A stretch of DNA of 64,000 nt from CAYZED01 sp964477445. Lineage in GTDB: Bacteria; Bacillota; Clostridia; Lutisporales; Lutisporaceae. Location of the stretch: positions 124,001-188,000 of the forward strand of contig CAYZED010000002.1 of assembly GCA_964477445.1 (NCBI GenBank). The letters run 5' to 3'. Both the position numbers and the translations under genes were made by a program. Each line of letters starts with the position of its first letter. Position 1 is the stretch's first letter. This document shows positions 44,487-53,545 of the stretch, piece after piece. The notes under the pieces are model-generated. The model saw nothing but the letters and a program-made list of their open reading frames with translations. It made no database searches and was not told where the DNA came from.

Positions 44487-44606
44487 TTAGCAATTTACGA
44501 GAATGGGGTGCGGACGATTTTTCACAGGCTCGATATGAACACTATTAAGCTTACCCGAGAAACTAACTATTACAAGATCCATAGCTTTTTTTAAGTTATT
44601 TTTCAT
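44487..44606 (-). CDS. Candidate 39-aa small protein
   Basis: ATG at 44606 follows TTGAGGAATCGAA, a good ribosome site at normal spacing, and gives MKNNLKKAMDLVIVSFSG then a tail containing IEPVKNRPHPILVNC and a stop. The N-terminal half could be an amphipathic or weakly hydrophobic helix after KK; the tail is Pro-rich with a near-terminal Cys, a layout resembling exported peptide precursors. No family is recognised. It may be chance in a 540-bp spacer. Confidence 0.4.
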   Translation of the reverse strand: MKNNLKKAMDLVIVSFSGKLNSVHIEPVKNRPHPILVNC

Positions 44607-44857
44607 TTCGATTCCTCAATTTATTTTTTATTTCTACTCAATATTAACGAAAAATGTTTAAATCAAAGTTTAATATCTATTGATTTTTAGTTAATTCATT
44701 GTTTGTTTTAATAACTAATACTTGATAGTTTCTTTAATTATAAGATTAATACTTGAAAACATTATTGGAGTGTTAAATAAGAAAAAAACGCATAATATTG
44801 GAAAATTTAAGTTTTTTCACAATAGTAGTTATAAGACTATATTTTAACAAAAATGCA

Positions 44858-44886
44858 CAAAAAAACCGAGTGACGAATCACTCGGT
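44858..44886 (-). terminator. Terminator of the zinc-ribbon gene
   Basis: Stem ACCGAGTGA / TCACTCGGT (44865-44873, 44878-44886) followed on the minus strand by TTTTTTG. Confidence 0.85.
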
Positions 44887-44915
44887 CTAGTTCACTATAT
44901 CTTATCTAGTGCAAA

Positions 44916-45197
44916 TTATTTTCTTGCGTCAAAACAATCTTTGCAGTAAACAGGTCTAGCATTAGTTGGTTTGAAAGGTATCATAGTTTCTGCTCCGCAT
45001 TCAGCACATGTAGCTGGGTGCATTTCTCTCTGTCTTCTTTCTCCACCGTCTCTGCTTGCTTTTCTAGCGCCTCTGCAATCTTTGCATCTTGCTGGCTCAT
45101 TCTGGAAGCCCTTTTCAGCGTAAAACTCCTGTTCTCCTACTGTGAAAATGAAATCTGATCCGCAGTCTTTGCATGCTAGTGTTTTGTCTTCAAACAT
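44916..45197 (-). CDS. Small zinc-ribbon protein
   Basis: A 93-aa protein starting MFEDKTLACKDCGSDFIFTVGE. It has CKDC...CKDC (residues ~9-12 and ~36-39) and a second pair CAEC...CKDC near the C-terminus, so probably two zinc ribbons joined by a basic linker rich in Arg. Family: zinc-ribbon domain proteins of unknown role, common in Clostridia. The start at 45197 follows AAAGAGGG; a longer frame upstream has no ribosome site. It interrupts the usual fliT-hpf adjacency. Confidence 0.82.
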   Translation of the reverse strand: MFEDKTLACKDCGSDFIFTVGEQEFYAEKGFQNEPARCKDCRGARKASRDGGERRQREMHPATCAECGAETMIPFKPTNARPVYCKDCFDARK

Positions 45198-45464
45198 GTG
45201 TATCCCTCTTTCTTGTTGGTCGGTGATGGACAACTGGCCCCCACTCATACCTGGTTTAAATTTAGTAGTTGTCCGTATAGACACCACGTTATTTATTATA
45301 TAACAGTATTTATATAATAGCAAGCACTATTTTCAATATATCTATAAATATTTTAAAATATTCCCATTAGTTTTTTAAATGCATTTTGCATATATAATTC
45401 TATCACTTCGCAGATCTATTCGAGTCTATTCGACCTCCTAGTGTCTTCTCGGGTAAGCTCTGAT

Positions 45465-45950
45465 CTATTTCTTCCTATCAATAAAATATCCATCTACATT
45501 GGTAGATTTCTTTTCATATGCATTTAGGCCTTGCCTACCTTTTCTGATTTGACTAATTTCCTTTTGGGCCAAATCAATTATATTTTTCAACAAAATTGTA
45601 TTTTTGTTTTCTAACTCGAGCGTTAAAGCAGCCTTATTATTAATAATCTCAATTTTTGTTCTTAAGGAAGCTATTGAAGGATATTCTTTTGTTGAAACAT
45701 CGGACATGTTTTTTACACCTATTAATTTTTTTAGTTCGCCAAATAATGTTAAGAATTTCACATCGATTTCATCAACTTCTTTTATTTCGTTTTCAACCAA
45801 AAGTAAAATGGCGTTAATATTATTTCCGCCATTCTTAAGATCCGCTTCTTCTTTTACCTTTAAATCATAAATTTTTGTCATCAAAACCAACTTATGGTCA
45901 AGTAGCTTCGATAACTCCTCTGTTTTAGTAAAAATCGAACTAGAATTCAT
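45465..45950 (-). CDS. FliT-like flagellar chaperone candidate
   Basis: A 161-aa, almost wholly helical protein with heptad-like patterns (ELSKLLDHKLVLMTKIYDLK; LTLELENKNTILLKNIIDLA) and no clear sequence signature. Its C-terminal IRKGRQGLNAYEKKS resembles the tail found in FlgN/FliT-type export chaperones. It is the gene after fliS, where fliT lies in B. subtilis. The assignment to FliT rests mostly on position; another FlgN-like chaperone is possible. Confidence 0.6.
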   Translation of the reverse strand: MNSSSIFTKTEELSKLLDHKLVLMTKIYDLKVKEEADLKNGGNNINAILLLVENEIKEVDEIDVKFLTLFGELKKLIGVKNMSDVSTKEYPSIASLRTKIEIINNKAALTLELENKNTILLKNIIDLAQKEISQIRKGRQGLNAYEKKSTNVDGYFIDRKK

Positions 45951-46045
45951 CGTTTCACCTTCTATTATTATCAGTAATGCTTTGCATTATACTAAATGCT
46001 TTGTTTGTAATACGCTTTATGCATTGTTTGCGAAAAATTTAAGTA

Positions 46046-46474
46046 TTATTTTTCTTGCTGTGCTAACATTGTCTTTTGCTGTTGCGCTATTTGGTTTTGT
46101 TGTTGTTTTGCAATTTTCATAGCCTGTGCCCAAGTGTCACGAAGTTCTTCCGCAAAACCCAGAACTTCCTTCATTATATCGATATCCTTCTTAATATTAG
46201 CTTCAATAAGTCTTCTTCGCATGTAGTCATATAGGGCCAACAAGTTACTAGATACTTCATATTTGTAATCCAAAGTTAGCATAAATTCACTTAATATATC
46301 CTGAGCTCTAATGTTATAGTTGTTCGAATTCTCAACATTTTTCTCTTCGATGCCCTGTATCGACATTTTTATGAATCTTACTAATCCGTTATAAAGCATA
46401 AAAGTTAACTCCTGAGGCGTTGCTGTTTTAATTGAATTTGTTTGATATTGTATATGAGCTTTGTTTGTATTCAT
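46046..46474 (-). CDS. fliS: Flagellin export chaperone FliS
   Basis: A 142-aa FliS: IQYQTNSIKTATPQELTFML, YNGLVRFIKMSIQGIEEKN, NYNIRAQDILSEFMLTLDY and YDYMRRRLIEANIKKD are typical of the four-helix chaperone that wraps the flagellin C-terminus in the cytoplasm. An unusual Gln-rich tail (QQQNQIAQQQKTMLAQQ) extends it by ~20 residues. GGAGGAACTTGAC precedes the ATG; 52 bp after fliD. Confidence 0.95.
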   Translation of the reverse strand: MNTNKAHIQYQTNSIKTATPQELTFMLYNGLVRFIKMSIQGIEEKNVENSNNYNIRAQDILSEFMLTLDYKYEVSSNLLALYDYMRRRLIEANIKKDIDIMKEVLGFAEELRDTWAQAMKIAKQQQNQIAQQQKTMLAQQEK

Positions 46475-46526
46475 GTCAAGTTCCTCCTGTAAAAGTCCAA
46501 ATAAAGTGAAAAGGAAAAATTAGTTA

Positions 46527-48443
46527 TTATCCTCCTGAACTAGTTTGTTGTGTCAACCAAGCTGATTGAGAATTCATTCTATTCATTGCTGTTTCTAGAG
46601 CAGCGTACTTTTTGTATAAATTGTCTGATTTAGTATTCACTTTGTCAATTAAATTGTTAATTTCAGTAGTTTTCGTAGTTATGTTATTTGTTATTAAATT
46701 AATGTATTCTGTTGTATCACCTGGCAACCCAGCTTTAATAAGCAAAGCACCTTTTCCGTTAGTAGTTCTAATATTATCCTGCAAAACATCCGCTATTCTT
46801 TGGCCTATTCCTGACTCAGCAAATCTAGCTGTCTTTTGGGTACTGCTTGAATAGGCATTACTATACGATACTGACGATTCATTAGTAAATAATTTTACTA
46901 CGTCAGAATAATTATTATCGAGAGCTGTTTTTAGTTTAGTTTCATCAATTGTTAACTTACCGTTGTCACGATAAGAAGTTGATTTAATTCCTATTGAACT
47001 GAGTGTTAATCCTGAACTAGTTACTTTTTCAGAAACGGCGCGTCTCAAAGATAGTGTTATACTATTTAATAGTGTGTCATTACTTAATAATCCGGTCTTT
47101 GCTTTGGTTTCCCATTTTGTTATGTCAGTTTCTGACATCGCCGATTTCTCATCATCTGTAAGCGGGAGATATGTTCTATCATATTTTTCAGAATATAACT
47201 TAGTAACTTTATCTATAACATCATTAAATTTAGTTACAAAATCCTTAATTCTTGTGATTAGCTCAGTCGTGTCTTTATCAATATTGAAATCAACTGATCC
47301 TACCTTTTTCAAAGAATAGTTTATACCATCAATTGCAAATGAATTCGTACTTCTTTTTACCCCATTAACACCATCAATGTTAATTATAGAATCCTTCGAA
47401 TCAGTTTTTACTGATCCTCCTCCTATTAATCCAAGCGATTGTAATAGATTGTTTGAATTATCTGTTAATGTAAGATCGTTTGATGCTCCAAAGTTCTTAT
47501 TTGTTAAAGAAATAGTGTCGGTTAAATCACTATATTTCATCGTCACTCCAGCAGTACTTTTATTTACCGCCAAAATTAAGTCCGACATGGTCGCAGTATT
47601 ATAATCCTTACCTAAATCAATAACTGTGTTATTAATAGTAAAAGAAACATTGGCTGTTGGATCAGCTATGGTTAACCCTGTTTTAAAACCGTTAGCTAAA
47701 GATGCCAAAGAAGATGACAAGCTAATTCTATTAGTCTTACTATCAGTAGAAGCAAACCCCAAAGATGTGAATACTTCATCTGATGCTGCTATACTTAAAG
47801 AACTCCCAGTGGACGTATTAAAAGCTAATTTGTCAGAGGAACCACCTGTTAAAGATAGTGTTACTCTTCCTGTTCCAAAAGCTGAATCTAGCGAATTTTG
47901 GATTCCCGTACTTAAATCTGACAGATTATTATAATTTGCCAAAGAAATCGTTTTTACCGTCCCATCTAATGTTACGCTAATATTCTTTCCCGTAAGGTCC
48001 ATAGGAAATGCTGTAAGAGAATTAGACGCTGCAACCGCCTTAGTAATTGTACCTGTATTAATGGTCGCTTGAGTCGCTAATTGAGTTACTTCAATCGAAT
48101 GATTTGCAGTAACCGTATCCGCAGTTCCAGTTACAGAAACCATATCAGCACTGCCTGTCGAGTAACTGGTGTTAAAAACAGCGAGTGAAGAAGCGCTTGT
48201 AAAATTAGATGTAGGCTTTAATACATCAAAATTATCACTTTTAAAAGTTCTAAGCAAATTAGTTACTTCTCTATACGAATCCTGTTTCCATAACTGAAGT
48301 TCTTTATTTTGTTTTGCTTTCTCTACTTTGGCAGTATCTGCAGCTAAGATGCTTTTTATAATGCCATCAACATCTAGACCAGTGGTTAAACCCGTCATTC
48401 TAAGTTTACTATTTAAAATGCTACTTATATTACTTGTGGCCAT
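46527..48443 (-). CDS. fliD: Flagellar filament cap protein FliD
   Basis: A 638-aa filament cap (HAP2). The N-terminal RMTGLTTGLDVDGIIKSILA and KQNKELQLWKQDSYREVTNL are strongly typical, as is the C-terminal coiled coil (TKTTEINNLIDKVNTKSDNL...LETAMNRMNSQSAWL). The centre is Ser/Thr-rich and variable, as usual for the surface-exposed domains. It has no signal peptide because it is exported by the flagellar type III system. It starts 5 bp after flaG. Confidence 0.95.
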   Translation of the reverse strand: MATSNISSILNSKLRMTGLTTGLDVDGIIKSILAADTAKVEKAKQNKELQLWKQDSYREVTNLLRTFKSDNFDVLKPTSNFTSASSLAVFNTSYSTGSADMVSVTGTADTVTANHSIEVTQLATQATINTGTITKAVAASNSLTAFPMDLTGKNISVTLDGTVKTISLANYNNLSDLSTGIQNSLDSAFGTGRVTLSLTGGSSDKLAFNTSTGSSLSIAASDEVFTSLGFASTDSKTNRISLSSSLASLANGFKTGLTIADPTANVSFTINNTVIDLGKDYNTATMSDLILAVNKSTAGVTMKYSDLTDTISLTNKNFGASNDLTLTDNSNNLLQSLGLIGGGSVKTDSKDSIINIDGVNGVKRSTNSFAIDGINYSLKKVGSVDFNIDKDTTELITRIKDFVTKFNDVIDKVTKLYSEKYDRTYLPLTDDEKSAMSETDITKWETKAKTGLLSNDTLLNSITLSLRRAVSEKVTSSGLTLSSIGIKSTSYRDNGKLTIDETKLKTALDNNYSDVVKLFTNESSVSYSNAYSSSTQKTARFAESGIGQRIADVLQDNIRTTNGKGALLIKAGLPGDTTEYINLITNNITTKTTEINNLIDKVNTKSDNLYKKYAALETAMNRMNSQSAWLTQQTSSGG

Positions 48444-48448
48444 TTATT

Positions 48449-48886
48449 TCATCTCCTTTCGTCGACAAAAAGACCATTCAATTCCCACATTTTTGCGACC
48501 ATATCAAGAATCTTTTCAGAAGGAATTTCTCTGATTACCTCGTTAGTATCTTTATCAATCACTTTAACTATAATTTGTTTAGTCGCTTCATGAATCGAAT
48601 ATTCAAAAGACTTATTGGCACCATTAATAGCTTTATTTGCTCTTTCTATTAACGCAATCCAATCTTTTTCGTTCATATCCAACTCTGTTTTTGTTTTTCT
48701 TTTCATCTCTGGTAATGATTCAATATTTGAATCATTATTCGTGTTAGTGGTTATTGAGGTTTGAATTTCTGAAGTGCTCTTTGTAGAATTCTTAAAGGAA
48801 TCATTTCCAACTGTGCTTACCGTCCTTGGAATAGCTTTTTCAGTTGGCATACTAACTGTGTTTACGTTAGTTGGCTCGATTTTCAT
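48449..48886 (-). CDS. flaG: Flagellar protein FlaG
   Basis: A 145-aa protein with a disordered Ser/Thr/Asn-rich first half and the FlaG domain at the C-terminus: FEYSIHEATKQIIVKVIDKD then REIPSEKILDMVAKMWELNG. FlaG influences filament length. AAGGAGGG precedes the ATG. First gene of the flaG-fliD-fliS-fliT-like operon, behind a sigma-D-type promoter. Confidence 0.93.
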   Translation of the reverse strand: MKIEPTNVNTVSMPTEKAIPRTVSTVGNDSFKNSTKSTSEIQTSITTNTNNDSNIESLPEMKRKTKTELDMNEKDWIALIERANKAINGANKSFEYSIHEATKQIIVKVIDKDTNEVIREIPSEKILDMVAKMWELNGLFVDERR

Positions 48887-48918
48887 GATTAATCCCTCCT
48901 TGGATACTCTTTATAAGA

Positions 48919-48946
48919 TTATCGACCTAAATTAGACTTATCTTTA
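48919..48946 (-). promoter_or_regulatory. Sigma-D (sigma-28) promoter of flaG-fliD-fliS
   Basis: Minus strand TAAA (48946-48943), 16 bp, GTCGATAA (48926-48919), one mismatch from the GCCGATAA consensus. Same spacing as the hag and flgM promoters in this window. Confidence 0.7.
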
Positions 48947-48989
48947 TATAACAAACCATTTTGTTAATAATTATTTTATCTCATAATTC

Positions 48990-51497
48990 TCAATTAGATG
49001 TGAATTCGTAAGAAATAAGAGGTTTATCTTGCAATTCTTTTTCTGGATTTCTTATCGGCTTAATCGCAGTCAGTATTACTGTCATTTCACTAACAAAATT
49101 CCTTCTCGAATTCACGGCTTCAAGCAATTCATCATTACTAAGTGTAGAAAACCTATTATCTGTTATCAACAATTTTATTTCTTCAACTTTCCAATCGCCT
49201 CTATATCCGTAGTCTGCTCGCCAATAAAAAGGTTGAGAAAAATAGCCAAACGAATTTATAAAATACTGTCTTAAGTGAGTTGGATCCTCAAACGCATCAT
49301 CACTCGATCCATATGGGCATCTAAAAACCGCCGTCGCTCCGGGTTTTGATATCCTATATAGCTCTTCCATCATTGGCATAGAGTTCTTTATATGTTCAAT
49401 TACATGGTTAGCTAATATTTGATCAACCGAATTTTCTTTAAACGGTAGTTTTAATTCTTTACATATTTCAAGATCTGCTACTACGTCTACCCCTTCGCCA
49501 TCAACCAAGTCTAAGTTTATCCAATCAGATTTTATGTTTCTACCACAACCAACATTTAGTTTGATACCTTTTTCAGGCGCTATTCTCAAATTGTTTAAAA
49601 TATCATTAATTCCTTGTCTCAGATTTTCATCATTACATTTTTCAAAAATAATTTCTATACATTCTTTTATCTCATAATCATCATAACCTAATTCTACACC
49701 TTTTTCAAAGAAAACTATAGCTTCGCTGTATTTTCTTAATCGGTATGCACAAAACCCTGCGATGAACAAACATTTTTTCTTTAATTCTTTATCTTCAAGA
49801 TTTATCGAAAGTTTAGAATAATATTCTTTTGCATACTCAATTTTACCGAATGAAATAAATCTATCGATTAAAAAGAAAAGCGAATCAGAGTTAATAACTT
49901 TAAAAGCATTTTCCATGAACTTGTCCCATTTGCAAAAATCTGCATAAGAAAATATTATTTCAATTGCTAACAAAACATTATTTTTAGTTTCGTCGTTTAT
50001 ATGTGATGAATAATCTCCAACACTAATCAACTCTAATGCAACAGAAGCATTTACATCAATATCTTTTAACCTTCTTTTATAATCTTCGCCCAATCCTCCT
50101 AGTATAATCGATGCAATAACATAAGGTAAAAGAGCATTATTTTTATGTTCTTCAGCTAATGTTAAAACTGTGTCAGTTACCTCTTCATACTGTTCTAATG
50201 CATACATTGCTTCAATTATTGATTCATCTTGCATCTCATAAATTGTATTCCAAATTTTAGCATAATATGAAAGAGCGATTGGCATTTTTATTTTTTTGAT
50301 GGATTTAATCAAAAATTTAATATCATCAAATGAGTTAATATTATAAATAGAATTTAAGAACGATATTATTTCTTCGTCATTTTCTTTTAATAATAGTCTC
50401 AGCATTCGTAACAATGATTCTTCGTAGAACTTATTTTGTTTTAAAACCATCAAAAAATATTCAATTGCCTTTTCTTCTTGATTTAAATAAGCAAACAAAG
50501 ATCCTATTGTGTTCAATGTTTCCATATAATACGTTTGAAAATCATTATTTTCATGAGTCGACATTTTATTATTGAGTTCTATCGTAAGTAAAAAGGTCTC
50601 TAGAGCTTCTCTAATTCTTTTTTCTTTTAATAAAGTTATAGCTTCATATCTTACTATCTCAGGATGATTCCAATATCTTTTTTTTGCTTTATCCAAAACT
50701 TCTCTCACCTGAGAAATAGAATATTTATTTCCCATTTCAATCATTGATTTTAATATTATTATATATAATTTATAACTAATGCTATTATCAATTTCTTTAT
50801 TATTCTTTATTTCACTTTCAAATGCTAAATTAGCATATTTAATTGCAGCTTGACCATTTCCGAGTCCAGCATGGCAGCCACATATATAATAATAGGTCAT
50901 TGCATCCGATTTTCCATACTTAACCTCTTCAAGCAAATTCTTTAGATTTCTAGCAAGTTTTTCACGAAGAGCTGCTTTTGAATATCCAGTATGAATTATT
51001 ACCAAATCTTCAACAAAAATTGAAATAAGATCGGAATCTTTTTTAGTAAGTACTTCGTGTATGCGTCCAGAATATCTTATATTTCTATTATTCCTAAAAA
51101 TTCGAATTATGGGATTTTTCCCAATAACTTCATTTCTTTCTTCATCTATATGTATCATCAAGCATGTTATAGTGTCGACATCTGTTTTTTCGTTGCACAA
51201 CTTTATTGAATGAATCATTTTTTTAGCAGATTCCTCTTCAATGTACTCATCAGCATCAAGAAAAATAATCCAATCACCGCTAGCCTTACTCAATGAATAG
51301 TTTCTAGCTTCTGAAAAATCGTCACGCCATTCGTATTCAAAAAACTTACAGCAAGATTTTTCTCCTATATCCAATGTCCTATCCATAGAACCTGTATCTA
51401 CAACAATCACTTCATCAACATAGGACTTAATACTTTTGATTGATTCTGAAAGTTTCTCTTTTTCATTTTTCACAATATAGCATGCTGATATTTTCAT
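48990..51497 (-). CDS. Glycosyltransferase-TPR-methyltransferase fusion beside flagellin
   Basis: An 835-aa three-part protein. Residues ~1-210 are a GT2 family transferase: CYIVKNEKEKLSESIKSIKS, VVDTGSMDRT, ARNYSLSKASGDWIIFLDAD and GRIHEVL. Residues ~210-640 are TPR-like helical repeats. Residues ~650-800 are a SAM-dependent methyltransferase of the class predicted for glycans: LNVGCGRNIKSDWINLDL, NSVDQILANHVIEHI, DPTHLRQYFINSFGYF. No signal peptide, so cytoplasmic. Its place between hag and flaG suggests it glycosylates flagellin and methylates the sugar before export. The specific sugar and targets are unknown. Confidence 0.85.
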   Translation of the reverse strand: MKISACYIVKNEKEKLSESIKSIKSYVDEVIVVDTGSMDRTLDIGEKSCCKFFEYEWRDDFSEARNYSLSKASGDWIIFLDADEYIEEESAKKMIHSIKLCNEKTDVDTITCLMIHIDEERNEVIGKNPIIRIFRNNRNIRYSGRIHEVLTKKDSDLISIFVEDLVIIHTGYSKAALREKLARNLKNLLEEVKYGKSDAMTYYYICGCHAGLGNGQAAIKYANLAFESEIKNNKEIDNSISYKLYIIILKSMIEMGNKYSISQVREVLDKAKKRYWNHPEIVRYEAITLLKEKRIREALETFLLTIELNNKMSTHENNDFQTYYMETLNTIGSLFAYLNQEEKAIEYFLMVLKQNKFYEESLLRMLRLLLKENDEEIISFLNSIYNINSFDDIKFLIKSIKKIKMPIALSYYAKIWNTIYEMQDESIIEAMYALEQYEEVTDTVLTLAEEHKNNALLPYVIASIILGGLGEDYKRRLKDIDVNASVALELISVGDYSSHINDETKNNVLLAIEIIFSYADFCKWDKFMENAFKVINSDSLFFLIDRFISFGKIEYAKEYYSKLSINLEDKELKKKCLFIAGFCAYRLRKYSEAIVFFEKGVELGYDDYEIKECIEIIFEKCNDENLRQGINDILNNLRIAPEKGIKLNVGCGRNIKSDWINLDLVDGEGVDVVADLEICKELKLPFKENSVDQILANHVIEHIKNSMPMMEELYRISKPGATAVFRCPYGSSDDAFEDPTHLRQYFINSFGYFSQPFYWRADYGYRGDWKVEEIKLLITDNRFSTLSNDELLEAVNSRRNFVSEMTVILTAIKPIRNPEKELQDKPLISYEFTSN

Positions 51498-51534
51498 TTT
51501 TCCCTCCCGCGATTAAAGAAAATACAATAAAACA

Positions 51535-51560
51535 AAGGAGGGGAATAAATTCCCCTCCTT
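51535..51560 (-). terminator. Terminator of flagellin gene
   Basis: Perfect stem AAGGAGGGGAA / TTCCCCTCCTT (51535-51545, 51550-51560) with loop TAAA, followed on the minus strand by TGTTTTATTG. It should limit read-through from the strong hag promoter. Confidence 0.8.
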
Positions 51561-51573
51561 CTTTTTTAAAATA

Positions 51574-52932
51574 CTATCTGAGTAACTGAAGAACGCCCTG
51601 TGGCTGTTGATTAGCTTGAGCAAGCATAGCTTGTGCAGCTTGTGAAAGGATATTGTTCTTTGTGAACTCCATCATTTCCTTAGCCATGTCTACGTCACGA
51701 ACACGAGATTCAGAAGAAGTCAAGTTTTCAGATGTAGTACCCAAGTTAGCTATAGTGTGTTCAAGTCTATTCTGCATAGCCCCGATTTTTGATCTTTCTG
51801 AAGAAACTGTAGTTATAGCATTATCAATAGTAGTAATCGCTGTGTTAGCTCCAGATTGATTAGTAACAACCAATGCATTAATACCTAATGCAGAAGCACT
51901 CATATTGTTTATTGATAAAGTTGTGCTCTGGTTAGCGTTAGCACCAATTTGGAATTTAACAGCACTATCTGTTACATTTAGAACTTGATTATTACCATTT
52001 GCACCATGACCTGTTGTTACTGTAAACTGGAATCCACCTACATTTAAGGTTTCTCCTGCATATGCTGTAATAGCAGCTGCGTTAACAGTTTTTGCGCCTG
52101 TCAAATCAATGTCTAAAGCATTCGATGTTAAAGCAAATGCTATTGTACCATTACTTGTGATAGGAGCTGTTCCTGTACCAAACGCAAACGTGATTCCACC
52201 AATAGTGTTATCAGCATTTAAAGTTTGTCCAGTCTTTGTTGTAACAGTTCCGTCTGGTCCAGTTAATGTCAAGTCAGCTGTAGCTCCAAAATTAGTAACA
52301 GCCAAAGAGTAATTGCCATACTTGGAACCTGCAGCAGCTGTAACATCTGCTGCAATAAGTGCAGCAGAAGCCGTATTTGTGTTAACAGTAAACGTATCTG
52401 TACCAACAGCAGTAGCAGTCAATGTATAAGTACCTGTAGTAATATCACTTCCGATAACTTGAAGCCCATCATTTGTGAAACCAGTTGAAGATGCTACCGC
52501 AAATGTTTTTCCCATTTCACCATTAAGTAACTTCTTTGTGTTAAATTCAGTGTCTGTTGAAATTCTGCTAATTTCTTGTGTTAGCTGATCCATTTCACCT
52601 TGGATATTAGTTCTGTCTGCAGTAGTGTTTGTGTCAGTAGCTGACTGAACTGCTAGTTCTCTCATTCTTTGAAGAATGCTATGTGTTTCACTTAAGCCAC
52701 CTTCAGCTGTTTGAATCAATGAAATACCATCTTGAGCATTTCTGCTAGCTTGATCTAGGCCTCTGATTTGGCCTCTCATTTTTTCGGAAATTGCTAGACC
52801 AGCTGCGTCGTCCCCAGCTTTGTTAATTCTTAAGCCTGACGATAATTTTTCTAATGATTTTGCTCCGTTAGCACTGTTTGTGGATAATTGTCTGTACGTG
52901 TTAAGTGATGCGATATTGTGGTTAATTCTCAT
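51574..52932 (-). CDS. hag: Flagellin
   Basis: A 452-aa flagellin, the filament subunit. The N-terminal D0/D1 is canonical: MRINHNIASLNTYRQL, KSLEKLSSGLRINKAGDDAA, RNAQDGISLIQTAEGGL. The C-terminal D1/D0 is ERSKIGAMQNRLEHTIANL, SRVRDVDMAKEMMEFTK and ends QQPQGVLQLLR. Residues ~150-370 form a variable Thr/Ala/Gly-rich surface domain. It is exported without a signal peptide, chaperoned by FliS. GGAGGG precedes the ATG; the leader carries a CsrA-type site and a sigma-D promoter. Confidence 0.97.
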   Translation of the reverse strand: MRINHNIASLNTYRQLSTNSANGAKSLEKLSSGLRINKAGDDAAGLAISEKMRGQIRGLDQASRNAQDGISLIQTAEGGLSETHSILQRMRELAVQSATDTNTTADRTNIQGEMDQLTQEISRISTDTEFNTKKLLNGEMGKTFAVASSTGFTNDGLQVIGSDITTGTYTLTATAVGTDTFTVNTNTASAALIAADVTAAAGSKYGNYSLAVTNFGATADLTLTGPDGTVTTKTGQTLNADNTIGGITFAFGTGTAPITSNGTIAFALTSNALDIDLTGAKTVNAAAITAYAGETLNVGGFQFTVTTGHGANGNNQVLNVTDSAVKFQIGANANQSTTLSINNMSASALGINALVVTNQSGANTAITTIDNAITTVSSERSKIGAMQNRLEHTIANLGTTSENLTSSESRVRDVDMAKEMMEFTKNNILSQAAQAMLAQANQQPQGVLQLLR

Positions 52933-52940
52933 GATTTTTC

Positions 52941-52977
52941 CCTCCTTGAATTTTTTGCAGTAGAATCCTTTCTCTGC
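52941..52977 (-). promoter_or_regulatory. CsrA-binding region in the hag leader
   Basis: On the minus strand a hairpin GCAG.GAA / TTC.CTGC (52957-52977) displays AGGA in its loop, and the Shine-Dalgarno GGAGG (52945-52941) gives a second GGA about 20 nt downstream. This two-site layout is that of B. subtilis hag, where CsrA blocks ribosome binding and FliW relieves it. Confidence 0.65.
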
Positions 52978-53034
52978 TAAACAGCATCAACATCTTATTG
53001 GGCCCTTTAAGATGGAGAAATTGTTTCTGTATAA

Positions 53035-53063
53035 TACTTCGGCTAAACATTAGCCAAACTTTA
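53035..53063 (-). promoter_or_regulatory. Sigma-D (sigma-28) promoter of flagellin
   Basis: Minus strand TAAAGTTT (53063-53056) and GCCGAAGT (53042-53035); TAAA and GCCG are 16 bp apart. Matches the sigma-D consensus TAAA...GCCGATAA. Transcription would start about 95 bp before the ATG, leaving room for the CsrA site. Confidence 0.8.
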
Positions 53064-53112
53064 TACCCCGAAAAAGAATTTTAAAAAATATTTTTGGTTT
53101 CTTGTGTAACCT

Positions 53113-53319
53113 CTAATGTCTTAAAAAAACTTTTTCGCGAATATCGAAATTTGATTCTCCTACCAAAAGCGCCGGATACATCATTGTAAGGCATACTTCT
53201 GGGTTATCAAACGATTGGAGAAATTGGATATCTGTGTTTTCTGTAGCTGTGATTAGTACAAATCTCTGTTGGTCTTGAATAATTATCAATAAAACAAACT
53301 GGGTATAAGTAAATATTTT
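53113..53319 (-). pseudogene. fliW remnant between csrA and flagellin
   Basis: Directly after the csrA stop, in the same frame, an open stretch reads IIIQDQQRFVLITATEN, then IQFLQSFDNPEVCLTMMYPA and LLVGESNFDIREKVFL before TAG at 53115-53113. This aligns with residues ~31-85 of the intact FliW (FALIDGMNDLVFTFMQSLDE...IPPALVIEQYDIELSEDIV). It lacks a start codon with a ribosome site, the N-terminus and the C-terminal half. It is probably a decayed duplicate. Translation as a csrA read-through product is conceivable but unsupported. Confidence 0.7.
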
Positions 53320-53544
53320 CTATTTTTTTAATATTTTCGATGCGTCCTTAATATCTGCCAGAATATTCATAGACAATGTGTTCTCCTCTGCCAATTCCCG
53401 ATATATTTCTTTCCTGAAAATCTTCATTTCTTTTGGAGCATTTATGCCTATCCGTACTCTGTCCTCGCCAATATCTACTATAGTAATTTCAATATTGTCG
53501 TTAATCATAATAGATTCATCTTTTTTTCTCGTAAGTACAAGCAT
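53320..53544 (-). CDS. csrA: Carbon storage regulator CsrA
   Basis: A 74-aa CsrA: MLVLTRKKDESIMINDNIEI, VDIGEDRVRIGINAPKEMKI, FRKEIYRELAEEN, plus a short C-terminal extension as in Firmicutes CsrA that bind FliW. The ATG at 53544 is chosen, with AAGGTGGGTG upstream, over the GTG at 53553. The start is 1 bp after the fliW stop. It represses flagellin translation and is titrated by FliW. Confidence 0.97.
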   Translation of the reverse strand: MLVLTRKKDESIMINDNIEITIVDIGEDRVRIGINAPKEMKIFRKEIYRELAEENTLSMNILADIKDASKILKK

Positions 53545-53545
53545 T

